Shown: positions 17,278 through 27,320 of the stretch, piece by piece | Numbering within the stretch: position 1 is the stretch's first letter | Layout: every line of letters begins with the position of its first letter | Assembly: GCA_030817875.1 (NCBI GenBank) | Contig: JAUSZU010000001.1 | Span: forward strand, 186,001 to 250,000 | Length of the DNA: 64,000 nucleotides | Reading direction: 5' to 3' | Source: Flavobacterium sp. W4I14 | GTDB lineage: Bacteria; Bacteroidota; Bacteroidia; Sphingobacteriales; Sphingobacteriaceae | Notes under the pieces: model-generated | What the model was told of the DNA's origin: nothing | The model's database searches: none | Seen by the model: the letters and a program-made list of their open reading frames with translations, nothing else | Translations under genes and position numbers: made by a program

Positions 17278-20200
17278 CTATGTCCAGGTGTTTCCGGCCA
17301 TGATCAATACCTGGCTTTCTTTACCATATTTAAGTTCGTTTAAGAAAGTTTCCATTCCATCCTGTAAAGGGATCAATGCAATTCCCCTGCGCTGGTATTC
17401 TTTTTCTAGTGTTGGCGAAACCATACCCGCACCTTTCCAAGGGCCCCAGTTAATGGCCATTACCTTGCCTTGAATTTTCTGTTTTAGGGCCCAGGCATAT
17501 TTATCCATTACACTGTTTGCTGCGGCATAATCGGTTTGCCCGCGGTTTCCGTAAACCGAAGCGATACTCGAGAAAAGAATCACAAATTGGGTTTCTGGCC
17601 TTAATTGCTCAGCCAATACCCTTAATGGGGTTACTTTAGTGTCGAAAACACGTCCAAAAGATTCAGAAGTTTTGCTTTGGAACAGTTTGTCTTCCAATAA
17701 ACCTGCACCATGTACCACGCCATCTATGCGACCATAATCTTTGTAAACCTGATTGATCAAACGGGTTAATGCTTCTTCATCTTTAAGGTCTAACGATTCG
17801 TAAACTACAGTCGATCCACCTTCTTCTAAAGTTGCAATGCAGCGTAAAATCTGGTTGTTTTTGTAAATCCGATTCGTTTCCTGTTCTATTTCGGCAGGTT
17901 TTTTAATCTCACCCTGTTTAATTACGTACTGCCTGATCTCATCTTTGGTTTTTAACGAAGAACTGGCTTCATTTGCCGAAGCTATTGGATTTGCCGAACG
18001 GCCCACCAAAATGTACCTGCAAGGGTAATCTTTTGCGAAATGGATCATCAGTTCGGCGGTTATACCTTGAGCGCCACCTAAAACCATTACTACGGCATCT
18101 TTATCTAAATGGATATGCGCATCGGTTTCGGTACTCAACTGATGCGGTACAAGTTCCATAATATGTCTTTTATGGTCGTTGTAGATAATTTCCGAAGGTT
18201 TATCCGGATTCAGGATTTCGTTCAAGGTAATATTGGTGATTTCATCAGGAGACATTTTGGTTTCGAGACTGATGAAACGGCATTTGGTATGCTCGTATTC
18301 GCGATCTAAACTTTTAAAGAAGCCCGAGTAACCTTGATAATTTCGTAAGAAAGAAATATCAGATTGATCATTAAAATATTGTTTGGTATCCGCAATCAGA
18401 TACACCCATTTTACGGTATCAAAATTTAGTTTTTTAATAGTTGCGAAATGATCGAGGATACCCACTTTTTGCTGTGCTTCGAACATATTCAAAATGATGA
18501 GTCCCTGATAGCCGTCCAGTGAGTCTTCAAAGCTCACCAGATCAGCAATAGCACCATGTTTTTCGAGCACTTTCTTGATTTTGATCGCCTGACCTCCACC
18601 ATCATCGGTTAGGGCAAAACGCTGACCTTTTAAAATGGCTGCTTCGGTAATAGTCAATGCAGCAGGAGTTAGCTCAAATCTTAAACGGGATAATTTTTCT
18701 TTAACCGTTTGATCATCGATGCTCTCCTCAATAAGCTTTTTTGCTTCTGTAAGCACCTCCGAGCTTTCTGCTTCAACGTCGGCAATCCAGTTAACCAGAG
18801 CGTTTAAGGTTTTGATTGCGGCCAGTTTCTCCATTAAGTCATCAGCCTGATCGCCTTGTGAACCAAAACCGATTTTTTCTTTAAGTGAAGCAATAATCTC
18901 CATCCTTTTGATCGAATCGATGCTTAAATCAGCTTCAAGATCTAAATCCATGCCCAGCATTTCTTTTGGATAGCCTGTTTTTTCACTCACCACATCAAGA
19001 ATGGCCGATTTTAACTGATCTAATGAAAACTTTGCAGGTTCAGCCTGGATTGTTGTTACAGCCATCGGAGCAGGTGCACTAACCGCTTTTGGCTGTTCGG
19101 TGTTTTCTGTAATCCAGTTTACCAGGCTACTTAAGGTTTTAAGTCCGGCAAGCTGTTCCATAATTTTATCTTCCGGAAGGTTTAATTGAGAGAAACCACC
19201 CAATTCGGTACGTAAAGCACCAATAATTTCTACACGTTTGATCGAATCGATACTTAAATCGGCTTCCAGATCCATTTCCATACCCAACATTTCTTGTGGA
19301 TAGCCGGTTTTATCGCTTACTATCTGTAAAAGCACCAGTTTTAAATCTTTTTGTGCAACAAAAGGTGTTATTACTTCGATGGTTTGTGCTTGTGGCACTT
19401 CCTGTTTTACGGTGATCTGATTTTCGATACGGACAGGTTGAGGTGCCTGGTATGATGTTAAAGGTTGATTAATGATTTGCGAAGGCATTGTGGGAGCCTG
19501 CCCTAAAAAGGAAAGCATCACATCGCGTTGTGCCTGAATCAGCATTTTCATGCTGTGCAGGTACTCCTGCATCATTAAGTCTTTGGCTGAGCCATTAACC
19601 TGTTGATTTTCAGTTGGTGTAGAGGTGTTATTCATAAGGATAATCGGTTTAGTAATAGGGGATGCGCCATTTGCCGGAAGTTTACCCGTTGATGGAACAG
19701 CGTGTTGACCGTTCACATACCAGATAGCGGGACTTTTTTTATAAATTGAAGGTTCATCCAATTTGATGCTTTTAACAGAACGGCCTTCGAATAATTTTTC
19801 GAGTTTGATTTCGCGACCGGTAGCCATATAACCAGCCAGTGTGCCCAACAGATTGCTGAGTTTATTCTGACCTTGATCTTCGGTGTGTAAAATCACTTCG
19901 TCCTTACCGATACAAGCTTTGGTTAAACCACTTAGCACCTTGCCAGGGCCAACTTCTACGAAAACCCTGGCGCCGGCTGCATACATATCCCTAAGCTCAT
20001 CAACAAAAAGGACAGGTTTTATCAAATGGTCGGTCAAACGTTCTTTTACAGCGGCAGCTTCAGTTGGATATTCTTTTGCCGTGGTGTTAGACCATACCGG
20101 AATTTTTAGATCATTAAAGTTTACGCCAGAAAGCACTTGTTGATAAAGCTGTTTCGATTTGGCCACCAATGGACTGTGGAAAGCACAGGCCACCTCTAGC

Positions 20201-23200
20201 GGGCGGAAAGATATTTTGGCTTGTTTTAACACTGCAGCCAACTGGCCGATAGCTGCTGTACTGCCTGCAATAACACATTGCGTTGGTGCATTAAAGTTTA
20301 CCGGATAAACAGCTTCAATATCGCCAAGATATTGAGCAAGATCTTCCTGTTTTGCACTCACGGCAAGCATCGTGCCCGGATCGCCGTTTTCTACTGCATT
20401 TAAAATAGATTTTGCCCGTTCTGCACTTAGGTGAACCAGGGCCTCTTCTTCAAAAGCACCAGCAAAACAAAGCGCAGGCAATTCGCCATAACTATGACCC
20501 GCAACCATATCAGGCATAATGCCCAATGATTTTAAGAAGTTAGCGATTGCAAGATCAACAATACCCAGTAGGGGTTGCGCCATGCGGGTATCTTTTATGC
20601 GTTCTTTTTGTGCTTTCGTATCCGCATCATTAAATACAGTATTAGGGAATAGGATTTTTTCGTATTCAGGATAAGCTTTCAGCAACTTTCTCATCTCAGG
20701 GAAAACCACAAAAAGATCTCTTGCCATGTTTACCCTTTGGCTGCCTTGCCCTGGAAACATAAAAGCAACCTTGCCATCCTGTTTTTGAGTAAGGTAAGTG
20801 TCTTTGCTTTCTACGCCAGATAAAACAAGGTCGATTTTCATTACCAGATCTTCTGCGTGGTTGGCGACGATGCTCAATTGAACAGGTTTGGTATCAGCGG
20901 TTGCTAAACTATAGGCAATATCTTTTAGTTCGATCTGATCGTTCAGTTCCAGGAGATTTTTTACCGAAATCACCCGTTTTTTGGCTTCCTCGTAAGTATC
21001 GCCCCTAAAAACAAACAGTTCTGATGGCCACGATTTTAAAATCGAATTTTTATTTTCGGTATTTTGAGCACTTTCCAATACGGCATGGAAATTTGTTCCG
21101 CCAAAACCAAAGGCACTCACGCCAGCATATCTTTTTTCTTCCATCCATAAACCAGCTTCGGTATGGAAAGCAAATGGACTGGTTTGGGCGTTATAGAAAC
21201 TATTTGGTGTTTTTAAATTGATGGTAGGTGGTTTAATGCCGTGGTAAACCGATAGCGATGCTTTAATCAAACCTGCAATTCCGGCAGCACATTTGGTATG
21301 GCCAATCTGTGTTTTTACAGAGCCTAAATGTGTTTGTCCGGCGGTTGCGCCCGATTGATTAAGCATGTCGGTAAGCGCGCTGATTTCAGTTTTATCACCA
21401 ACCACTGTGCCCGTACCATGTGCTTCTACCAGGCCAACCAGTGATGGCGTAATTCCAGCCTGGCTATAAGCCCTTTCTAAGGCATTTACCTGTCCGTTTT
21501 TACGTGGTGCAGTTAAACCCAAACTTTTTCCATCGCTCGATCCGCCTACACCTTTAATAATAGAATAAATCGTATCACCATCGCGTAAAGCATCATCATA
21601 TCTTTTTAATACGATCATGGCAATCCCTTCGCCAAGAGCAATTCCATCTGCCTCGGCATCAAAAGTGGCACACCTTCCTTTTTTAGAAAGGGCATGTGTG
21701 CTCGAGAACATCAGGTAATCGTTAATGCCGTTGTGCAGATCTGCCCCACCGGCCAAAACCATATCCGATTTCTCTAAAAATAACTCCTGACAAGCCAGAT
21801 CTATTGCTGCCAAAGATGAAGCGCAGGCCGCATCAACCGTATAATTCCGACCGCCCAGGTTTAACCTGTTGGTGATCCTGCCAGAAATTACATTCGCCAA
21901 AATACCAGGGAAAGAATCTTCTGTTGTTTTTGGTAATACGGCATCTACTTCGGCTGGCATTTCGCCAAAAACCTGTTTGTAAAAACCTCTGAAGCTATAG
22001 CTGTTGGCCAGGTCGTTTCCACCTTCGGCACCAATAATTACCGAAACATTTTCATTATCTACACCACCATCAGCATAACCAGCGTGTTGCATCGCCTGTT
22101 TGGCCACCATTAAAGTAAGCAGCTGTGTAGGCTCTATAGCCGCAAGCGATTGTGGTGGAATACCAAATTCTAAGGGGTCAAAATCTATCCTCGGGATAAA
22201 ACCGCCCCATTTAGAGTGCGACATATCTCCTGCGGTAGAATCGGGATTATAATACAGCTCCTTATTCCATCGTTCATCCGGTACTTCGGTTACCGAATCT
22301 TTGCCTAGAATGATATTGCGCCAGTATTCTTCGAGGTTTTTGGCCCCAGGGAAGATACAGGCCATACCCACAATGGCAACATCCAGTGCTTTGACTTTAT
22401 TTTCCGGAGGAGATGAAAGTGTGGCGTTTAAAATATGTGTATAGTTATTGTCGGCTACATCCTGATGAAGATCGAGCAATGACATCACCTCTTTATGCAT
22501 AGGTGCAATCTGACCGATCATATACATGCCCAGGTCGGTTTGTTCAGCTTCTTCGATTTTTACCAGTTCATCGCCACGTCTTTCTATACCTTTTGCGGCA
22601 ATACGTAAACGGCCAACATTTAGCGTTTCAAGTTTGGCCCAGATTTCTTTTTTATCCATCCCCCCTGCCTGAAGTTTCTTTTTTTCTTCGTTAAAGAAAG
22701 TGGCAAATGAAGAATTTAAACACCTGGTTTCATGTCCTGGGGCGGTTTCAAGCAGCACGGTTTCGTTTGCCTGCATGGCTTCCTGTTGGAATTTATCTAA
22801 AATGGCGCCTTTGCTTACGGCTTCTTTGGTATATAAATAAGCAGTGCCCATTAATACACCGATTTTCATTCCTTTGGCTGCCAAAGGAGCAGCCATTACT
22901 GAAATGAATGCAGTAGAAAAAGAATCGTGGATGCCGCCTGCAAAGAAAACACTGATGCTTTCCGGATTTTCTTCTTTTAATAAACGTTCGATCTGTTTTT
23001 CCCACAATACCATGCTGGATAGGGGGCCAACGTGACCACCACATTCGCGGCCTTCGAATACGAAACGTTTAGCACCTTCTTTTAAAAACATATCTAAAAG
23101 AGAAGCAGAGGGTACATGGAGAAAAGTTTTGATCCCTGCTTTTTCGAAGGGCTTAGCCTGCGATGGCCTTCCTCCTGCAATTAGTAAAACAGGAGGTTTC

Positions 23201-24318
23201 GCATTTAATATATATTCCTGTTGTTCATCTCTAAGCTCTTGTGGTGCAAAACCTAAAATACCTACGCCCCAGGTTTTTTCGCCAGCCAGTTTTTTAGTTT
23301 CTTCGATCAGGTTTTTTGCCGATGCACCTTTTAGCAAGGATAACGCTATAAACGATAAGGCACCGGCTTCCGAAACCGCATCTGCAAATGGTGCTACATC
23401 GCTTACCCTGGTCATTGGGCCCTGCGCAATAGGATAGGTGATGTTTAAATCTTTAGCAAGCGGGTTATCCGCTTTTATTACATTGATGGCTTTGGCCTGT
23501 TTTAAATGGCCGTAAATGGCTTCCTTTATGCCAAAAACTAACTTATCAAGTTTTTTATATTTGGTAACCAGGTCTATCGATAAGGCAATATCCTGACCCA
23601 TAGGGAGATAATTTGTTTCCAGATCGTAACCTCTAAAATGTTTTTGAAGACCGTTATAATCTGTATCTTCTGCTAATGCCGGCGAATTTGGACGGGCCAA
23701 TACGCGAGCTTTATCGATCAGTTTGGTTTCTGTTCCACTTAATTTACCACAAACAGTTTTTAAATCTTCAGGAGCAGAACATTCTGGAAATAAGGCGAGT
23801 TGGCTATCTAAAATGATTCCTGTTGCACCCTGAGCCATTAAAGAGGCCGCTGTATGGATACCCACACCACCCTGAACCCAAACCGGAATAGTGGTGATTT
23901 CTTTAATAACCCGTTGAAAAAGAACAAAAGAAGATTCGTATGCTACACGGCCAGCGCCTTCATTTCCTTTTACTATAATTCCATTTGCACCATTAGCTTT
24001 TGCAGCCAGTGCCGACTCAAGATCAAAAACCTGATAGATAATTTTTGCTGATGTTTTACGCTTTAGCACGAAATCAAACGGCACAATAATTAAACTTATT
24101 TGGATAGGAAGATCAATGTCAGCCAATTCTACTGAGTTGATACTAACACCGAAATCGGAGATACCCTCCGCTATAAGTGAATGAAGGGCGTTTTCAGCAC
24201 CAGCTATGCTATGTCCAAGACTGAGAACCGGAAAGCAATCGGCTTTTTGTAGATTAGAAACCAATCTACTATCAGGGATTTCGAAGGGAGTTACTCCAAT
24301 AATGGCGTATTTGTTCAT
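17278..24318 (-). CDS. Giant Pfa-like synthase: enoyl reductase - KS - AT - ACP - ACP - KR
   Basis: The start is set at the ATG 24318-24316 (MNKYAIIG); an in-frame ATG at 24408 would add 30 residues unlike the family. The 2346-residue protein has these domains. Residues 1-230 and 275-560 look like two halves of a nitronate-monooxygenase/PfaD-type FMN barrel (VQGGVG; then AQGPMTRVSD, FEGRECGGHVGP, FAGGIHD, GTAYL). KS at 645-1085 has Cys832, His967 and His1007. AT at 1183-1510 has Ser1276 in GHSYGE and His1381 in FHSP. Two tandem ACPs carry Ser1692 and Ser1802 in LSIDSIKR. KR at about 2070-2330 has GGAQGIT, Ser2251, Tyr2264 and Asn2268. KS-AT-tandem ACP-KR is the PfaA layout of PUFA-type secondary lipid synthases; PfaD is normally a separate protein. 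It is the first gene of the operon. Confidence 0.92.
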   Translation of the reverse strand: MNKYAIIGVTPFEIPDSRLVSNLQKADCFPVLSLGHSIAGAENALHSLIAEGISDFGVSINSVELADIDLPIQISLIIVPFDFVLKRKTSAKIIYQVFDLESALAAKANGANGIIVKGNEGAGRVAYESSFVLFQRVIKEITTIPVWVQGGVGIHTAASLMAQGATGIILDSQLALFPECSAPEDLKTVCGKLSGTETKLIDKARVLARPNSPALAEDTDYNGLQKHFRGYDLETNYLPMGQDIALSIDLVTKYKKLDKLVFGIKEAIYGHLKQAKAINVIKADNPLAKDLNITYPIAQGPMTRVSDVAPFADAVSEAGALSFIALSLLKGASAKNLIEETKKLAGEKTWGVGILGFAPQELRDEQQEYILNAKPPVLLIAGGRPSQAKPFEKAGIKTFLHVPSASLLDMFLKEGAKRFVFEGRECGGHVGPLSSMVLWEKQIERLLKEENPESISVFFAGGIHDSFSTAFISVMAAPLAAKGMKIGVLMGTAYLYTKEAVSKGAILDKFQQEAMQANETVLLETAPGHETRCLNSSFATFFNEEKKKLQAGGMDKKEIWAKLETLNVGRLRIAAKGIERRGDELVKIEEAEQTDLGMYMIGQIAPMHKEVMSLLDLHQDVADNNYTHILNATLSSPPENKVKALDVAIVGMACIFPGAKNLEEYWRNIILGKDSVTEVPDERWNKELYYNPDSTAGDMSHSKWGGFIPRIDFDPLEFGIPPQSLAAIEPTQLLTLMVAKQAMQHAGYADGGVDNENVSVIIGAEGGNDLANSYSFRGFYKQVFGEMPAEVDAVLPKTTEDSFPGILANVISGRITNRLNLGGRNYTVDAACASSLAAIDLACQELFLEKSDMVLAGGADLHNGINDYLMFSSTHALSKKGRCATFDAEADGIALGEGIAMIVLKRYDDALRDGDTIYSIIKGVGGSSDGKSLGLTAPRKNGQVNALERAYSQAGITPSLVGLVEAHGTGTVVGDKTEISALTDMLNQSGATAGQTHLGSVKTQIGHTKCAAGIAGLIKASLSVYHGIKPPTINLKTPNSFYNAQTSPFAFHTEAGLWMEEKRYAGVSAFGFGGTNFHAVLESAQNTENKNSILKSWPSELFVFRGDTYEEAKKRVISVKNLLELNDQIELKDIAYSLATADTKPVQLSIVANHAEDLVMKIDLVLSGVESKDTYLTQKQDGKVAFMFPGQGSQRVNMARDLFVVFPEMRKLLKAYPEYEKILFPNTVFNDADTKAQKERIKDTRMAQPLLGIVDLAIANFLKSLGIMPDMVAGHSYGELPALCFAGAFEEEALVHLSAERAKSILNAVENGDPGTMLAVSAKQEDLAQYLGDIEAVYPVNFNAPTQCVIAGSTAAIGQLAAVLKQAKISFRPLEVACAFHSPLVAKSKQLYQQVLSGVNFNDLKIPVWSNTTAKEYPTEAAAVKERLTDHLIKPVLFVDELRDMYAAGARVFVEVGPGKVLSGLTKACIGKDEVILHTEDQGQNKLSNLLGTLAGYMATGREIKLEKLFEGRSVKSIKLDEPSIYKKSPAIWYVNGQHAVPSTGKLPANGASPITKPIILMNNTSTPTENQQVNGSAKDLMMQEYLHSMKMLIQAQRDVMLSFLGQAPTMPSQIINQPLTSYQAPQPVRIENQITVKQEVPQAQTIEVITPFVAQKDLKLVLLQIVSDKTGYPQEMLGMEMDLEADLSIDSIKRVEIIGALRTELGGFSQLNLPEDKIMEQLAGLKTLSSLVNWITENTEQPKAVSAPAPMAVTTIQAEPAKFSLDQLKSAILDVVSEKTGYPKEMLGMDLDLEADLSIDSIKRMEIIASLKEKIGFGSQGDQADDLMEKLAAIKTLNALVNWIADVEAESSEVLTEAKKLIEESIDDQTVKEKLSRLRFELTPAALTITEAAILKGQRFALTDDGGGQAIKIKKVLEKHGAIADLVSFEDSLDGYQGLIILNMFEAQQKVGILDHFATIKKLNFDTVKWVYLIADTKQYFNDQSDISFLRNYQGYSGFFKSLDREYEHTKCRFISLETKMSPDEITNITLNEILNPDKPSEIIYNDHKRHIMELVPHQLSTETDAHIHLDKDAVVMVLGGAQGITAELMIHFAKDYPCRYILVGRSANPIASANEASSSLKTKDEIRQYVIKQGEIKKPAEIEQETNRIYKNNQILRCIATLEEGGSTVVYESLDLKDEEALTRLINQVYKDYGRIDGVVHGAGLLEDKLFQSKTSESFGRVFDTKVTPLRVLAEQLRPETQFVILFSSIASVYGNRGQTDYAAANSVMDKYAWALKQKIQGKVMAINWGPWKGAGMVSPTLEKEYQRRGIALIPLQDGMETFLNELKYGKESQVLIMAGNTWT

Positions 24319-25106
24319 GGCTTTAGATTTTTCTACTTCTTCTGTTTGATGGATGACTAAAAGCGAAACATAATGGTTCTTTATGCCTGCCGTAATACGC
24401 AATAACACAGCTTTTTAGGGCTACAATTATTGTGTATGATTAATTAGACTAATATACGACTTGATTAAGTCAAATTGTTTTAAAAATTTATAAATGAATG
24501 AACTGAACAGTCGTTTGAAAAGCAACCTGTTTTTTCATTTAAAAATGAATTTTATGAACAAAATTCTTATTAATAAATCCGTTTGTGCTTCTTTATGTAG
24601 TTTGTTTTAATTTAAAATACAAAAGAATGCAACTCACGTTGGGTTAATATTAATAAGGGGTTAATTTATGAATTTAATTTTGTAATTGATTGATTTTATA
24701 TGTTTTGTCTTGGTTATTTTTAGGTTTTTTGACTAAAAACTATAAAATTTTTATTGATTTAAGCCCGTGAAATGGGTTTTTGCTCGTATAGCTTAATATT
24801 TCCTAGGCTTATGATTTTTTAATTAAAAATTGAAGAAATTTAGGTGCTGTTTTGAATCGTTTATATTTGTAGTATTAATTAGTATTGATAATTGGGTGTT
24901 TGTTGTTTTTGGTGTTTGTAGACAACTCACTTTTATTAAAAAAATGCTTAAATTTTAAATACGCTGTTCATTCTCATTTTAATTGAGAATTGTTTTTATA
25001 TATTCGTTTATAAATGTCAGGTAGACGTTTATTTGACCAAATTTTAGAGGAAAGCGATCATGATGGATTTAATCATCAAGCAGATCGTACGCCAAACCCT
25101 AAGTAT
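24319..25106. other. Divergent control region between the lipid operon and the pectin locus
   Basis: An AT-rich 788-bp gap between divergently transcribed operons. It has no palindromic element of the kind found in other gaps. One good TAnnTTTG box for the plus strand is at 24862; I could not find an equally good box for the minus-strand operon. The codons 25014-25106 are open in frame with the downstream esterase gene, but the signal peptide places the real start at 25107. Confidence 0.6.
24862..24869 (+). promoter_or_regulatory. Putative Bacteroidota -7 box for the first pectin operon
   Basis: TATATTTG fits the TAnnTTTG consensus exactly. The matching -33 TTTG is imperfect (TTTAGG about 20 bp upstream). 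It would give a 5' leader of roughly 230 nt before the ATG at 25107. Confidence 0.4.
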
Positions 25107-26435
25107 ATGAGCATTCAAAATTTTATTAAGCCATTCATTTTTCTTGGTTTAATTGTCAATCTATCCCAGGCCCAGGAAAGAACCAATTACAAATTTGATT
25201 TTGGTACCGGAAAGGTTGCTAAAGGTTATACACCAGTTTTGTCAACTGATGTTTACAATAGAGAAAAGGGTTATGGTTTCGACTTTGATTCGAAAGTTGT
25301 GGGCGTAGATTATGGTGGGAAGAATCATCTAACTTCAGATCTGGTGAAAAGTGATAAACCTTTTTATTTTTCGGTAGCCGTTCCTGAAGGTAATTACAAA
25401 ATAACAGTTACGCTAGGCGATCCGAAAGGCCCTGCATTAAGTACAATAAAAGCAGAATCGAGAAGGCTGATGCTCGAAAATGTGAAAACCACATCTGGCC
25501 AGTCGCTAATTAAAACTTTTATCGTAAATGTTAAAGATAAACATATTGCTGGTGGGCAATTGGTTTCGCTGAAGCCGCGCGAACTTACCAAACTCGATTG
25601 GGATGATAAACTGACTTTGGAATTTGACCATCAAACTGCATTACAGGCACTCGAAATTACGAAGGTTGAAGATCAGGTTACCATTTTCTTAGCCGGGAAC
25701 TCGACTGTGGTGAACCAGGATGATGAACCCTGGGCATCGTGGGGGCAAATGATTCCCCGTTTTTTTAAACCTGGTGTTGCGATTGCCAATCACGCCGAAT
25801 CTGGCTTAACACTGGGTTCTTTTTTAGGGAGCAAAAGATTAGCGAAGGTTTTAAGTGTGATGAAACCTGGCGATTACCTTTTTATTGAATTTGGACATAA
25901 CGATCAAAAAGATAAAGGACCCAATGATGGCGCTTATAAATCGTATACCGAAAGGTTAAAAACTTTCATTTCGGAAGTGAAGAAAAAAGGAGGAATCCCT
26001 GTTGTGGTTACCTCAACCAGCAGAAGGTCTTTTGGCCCGGATGGAAAAATTGTAAACTCTCTTGGCGACTTTCCGGATGCTGCACGTAAGGTAGCTGCCG
26101 AAGAAAAAGTTGCTTTGATTGATCTGAATGCCATGACATCGACCTTGTTTAATGCATTAGGCGAAGAGCCATCGAAAAAAGCCTTTGTTCATTATCCTGC
26201 TAACAGTTATCCTGGTCAGGATAAAGCATTGGCCGATAACACACACTTTAATCCCTATGGTGCTTATGAAATTGCACAATGTATTATTCTGGGGATTAAA
26301 GAACAGCAATTGAGCATCGCTAAATATCTGGTTGATGATCTGCCTAAATTTGATCCGGCAAAACCAGATAACCCGGCAGATTGGCACTGGCCAGAGAGCC
26401 CCAAAAGTAGTGTAGTTAAGCCAGATGGGAATTAA
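25107..26435 (+). CDS. Exported CE12-type rhamnogalacturonan acetylesterase with N-terminal binding domain
   Basis: The start is the ATG at 25107, which opens a signal peptide ending NLSQAQ (residue 23); an upstream ATG at 25014 would prepend 31 hydrophilic residues. The 442-residue protein has a beta-sandwich module at about 27-186 of the kind often joined to CE12 esterases (FDFGTGKVAKGY start, PEGNYKITVTLGD). The SGNH catalytic domain follows: Ser199 in AGNST, Asn265 in GHND, and Asp377/His380 in DNTHFN. Such enzymes remove acetyl groups from galacturonate in rhamnogalacturonan I so that lyases and hydrolases can act. It leads an operon with a SASA esterase (2-bp gap) and GH127. Block I has Asn where GDST is usual. 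Confidence 0.88.
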   Translation: MSIQNFIKPFIFLGLIVNLSQAQERTNYKFDFGTGKVAKGYTPVLSTDVYNREKGYGFDFDSKVVGVDYGGKNHLTSDLVKSDKPFYFSVAVPEGNYKITVTLGDPKGPALSTIKAESRRLMLENVKTTSGQSLIKTFIVNVKDKHIAGGQLVSLKPRELTKLDWDDKLTLEFDHQTALQALEITKVEDQVTIFLAGNSTVVNQDDEPWASWGQMIPRFFKPGVAIANHAESGLTLGSFLGSKRLAKVLSVMKPGDYLFIEFGHNDQKDKGPNDGAYKSYTERLKTFISEVKKKGGIPVVVTSTSRRSFGPDGKIVNSLGDFPDAARKVAAEEKVALIDLNAMTSTLFNALGEEPSKKAFVHYPANSYPGQDKALADNTHFNPYGAYEIAQCIILGIKEQQLSIAKYLVDDLPKFDPAKPDNPADWHWPESPKSSVVKPDGN

Positions 26436-26437
26436 AA

Positions 26438-27307
26438 ATGAGGGGTAACTTAATTTTAATATTAACTTTTATTGGCTTTTCTTGTTTCGGACAAAAAAAG
26501 CCTGTAATTGAAGTTTATCTGATTGGTGGACAGTCGAATGCAACTGGCCAAGGATACTTGTCCAATATGGATGATTCGATGAAAGTTGATCGCAGGGCTT
26601 TAATTTACCATTCAGGAAAACCTCATCTTAATAGTGGTTTTTTACCTGATCAATGGTTTCCATTACATGCTTCATCAGAATCGCCCGACCGTTTTGGCCC
26701 TGAACTCGGTTTTGGATCACAATTACAAAATCTTCGTCCAAAAGCTCGTATAGCCATTATAAAACATGCACATAGTGGTACCAATCTTTATAAACAATGG
26801 AATCCAGGGAAGGATCAAAAGGATACCATAAACCAAGGTTTACAATATAAGGTATTTATAAGTACAGTTAAATCTGGGTTGGATAGTTTAGTCAAACGTG
26901 GCTATCAACCTGTGATTAAGGGTATGTTGTGGCAGCAGGGCGAATCCGATACTGATAAAGGGGAGGAAATAAGCAAGAGTTACGGTAAAAACTTGAAGCA
27001 ATTCATTATTCGGGTCAGACAGGATTTAAAAACAGCCAATATGCTGTTTGTTTACGGTTATGTGTGCCCACCACCCAATAAGAGTATAGCAATAGATGAA
27101 GTTCGAAACGGACAGCGTGAAGTAGCATCGGGTGCTAAAACATCATTATCTGTCCGCAATGCTTATGTTATACTTACTGATGATCTCAGCCAAAGAGCAA
27201 GTGATAAAAATACGCGTTATCCAAAAGATCATATCCATTTTGGTACCAAGGGGACCTGGGAGCTGGGATTGAGAATGGCCGAAGAGATAAATAAACATTT
27301 AAAATAG
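26438..27307 (+). CDS. Exported SASA-family carbohydrate acetylesterase
   Basis: A 289-residue protein with a signal peptide ending CFGQ (residue 19). SASA / CE6-like features: Ser33 in GGQSNATG, WQQGESD in the middle, and DHIHFGTKG near the C-terminus with the catalytic Asp/His. The family contains sialate O-acetylesterases and plant-type or bacterial acetylxylan esterases; in this pectin setting it more likely deacetylates pectic or hemicellulosic sugars. It lies 2 bp after the CE12 gene and 13 bp before GH127, so the three form one unit. The precise substrate cannot be read from sequence. Confidence 0.85.
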   Translation: MRGNLILILTFIGFSCFGQKKPVIEVYLIGGQSNATGQGYLSNMDDSMKVDRRALIYHSGKPHLNSGFLPDQWFPLHASSESPDRFGPELGFGSQLQNLRPKARIAIIKHAHSGTNLYKQWNPGKDQKDTINQGLQYKVFISTVKSGLDSLVKRGYQPVIKGMLWQQGESDTDKGEEISKSYGKNLKQFIIRVRQDLKTANMLFVYGYVCPPPNKSIAIDEVRNGQREVASGAKTSLSVRNAYVILTDDLSQRASDKNTRYPKDHIHFGTKGTWELGLRMAEEINKHLK

Positions 27308-27320
27308 ATTATCATTAACA

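Noticed and set aside
22793..23044. Short open frames on both strands within the synthase genes
   Set aside because: They are out-of-frame shadows of well-supported synthase domains with no signals of their own.
24319..24408. Upstream in-frame ATG for the giant synthase
   Set aside because: The 30 extra residues do not resemble the start of a PfaD-type barrel, whereas MNKYAIIG does.
25014..25106. Upstream in-frame ATG adding 31 residues to the CE12 esterase
   Set aside because: The added residues are hydrophilic and would bury the signal peptide that begins at 25107.
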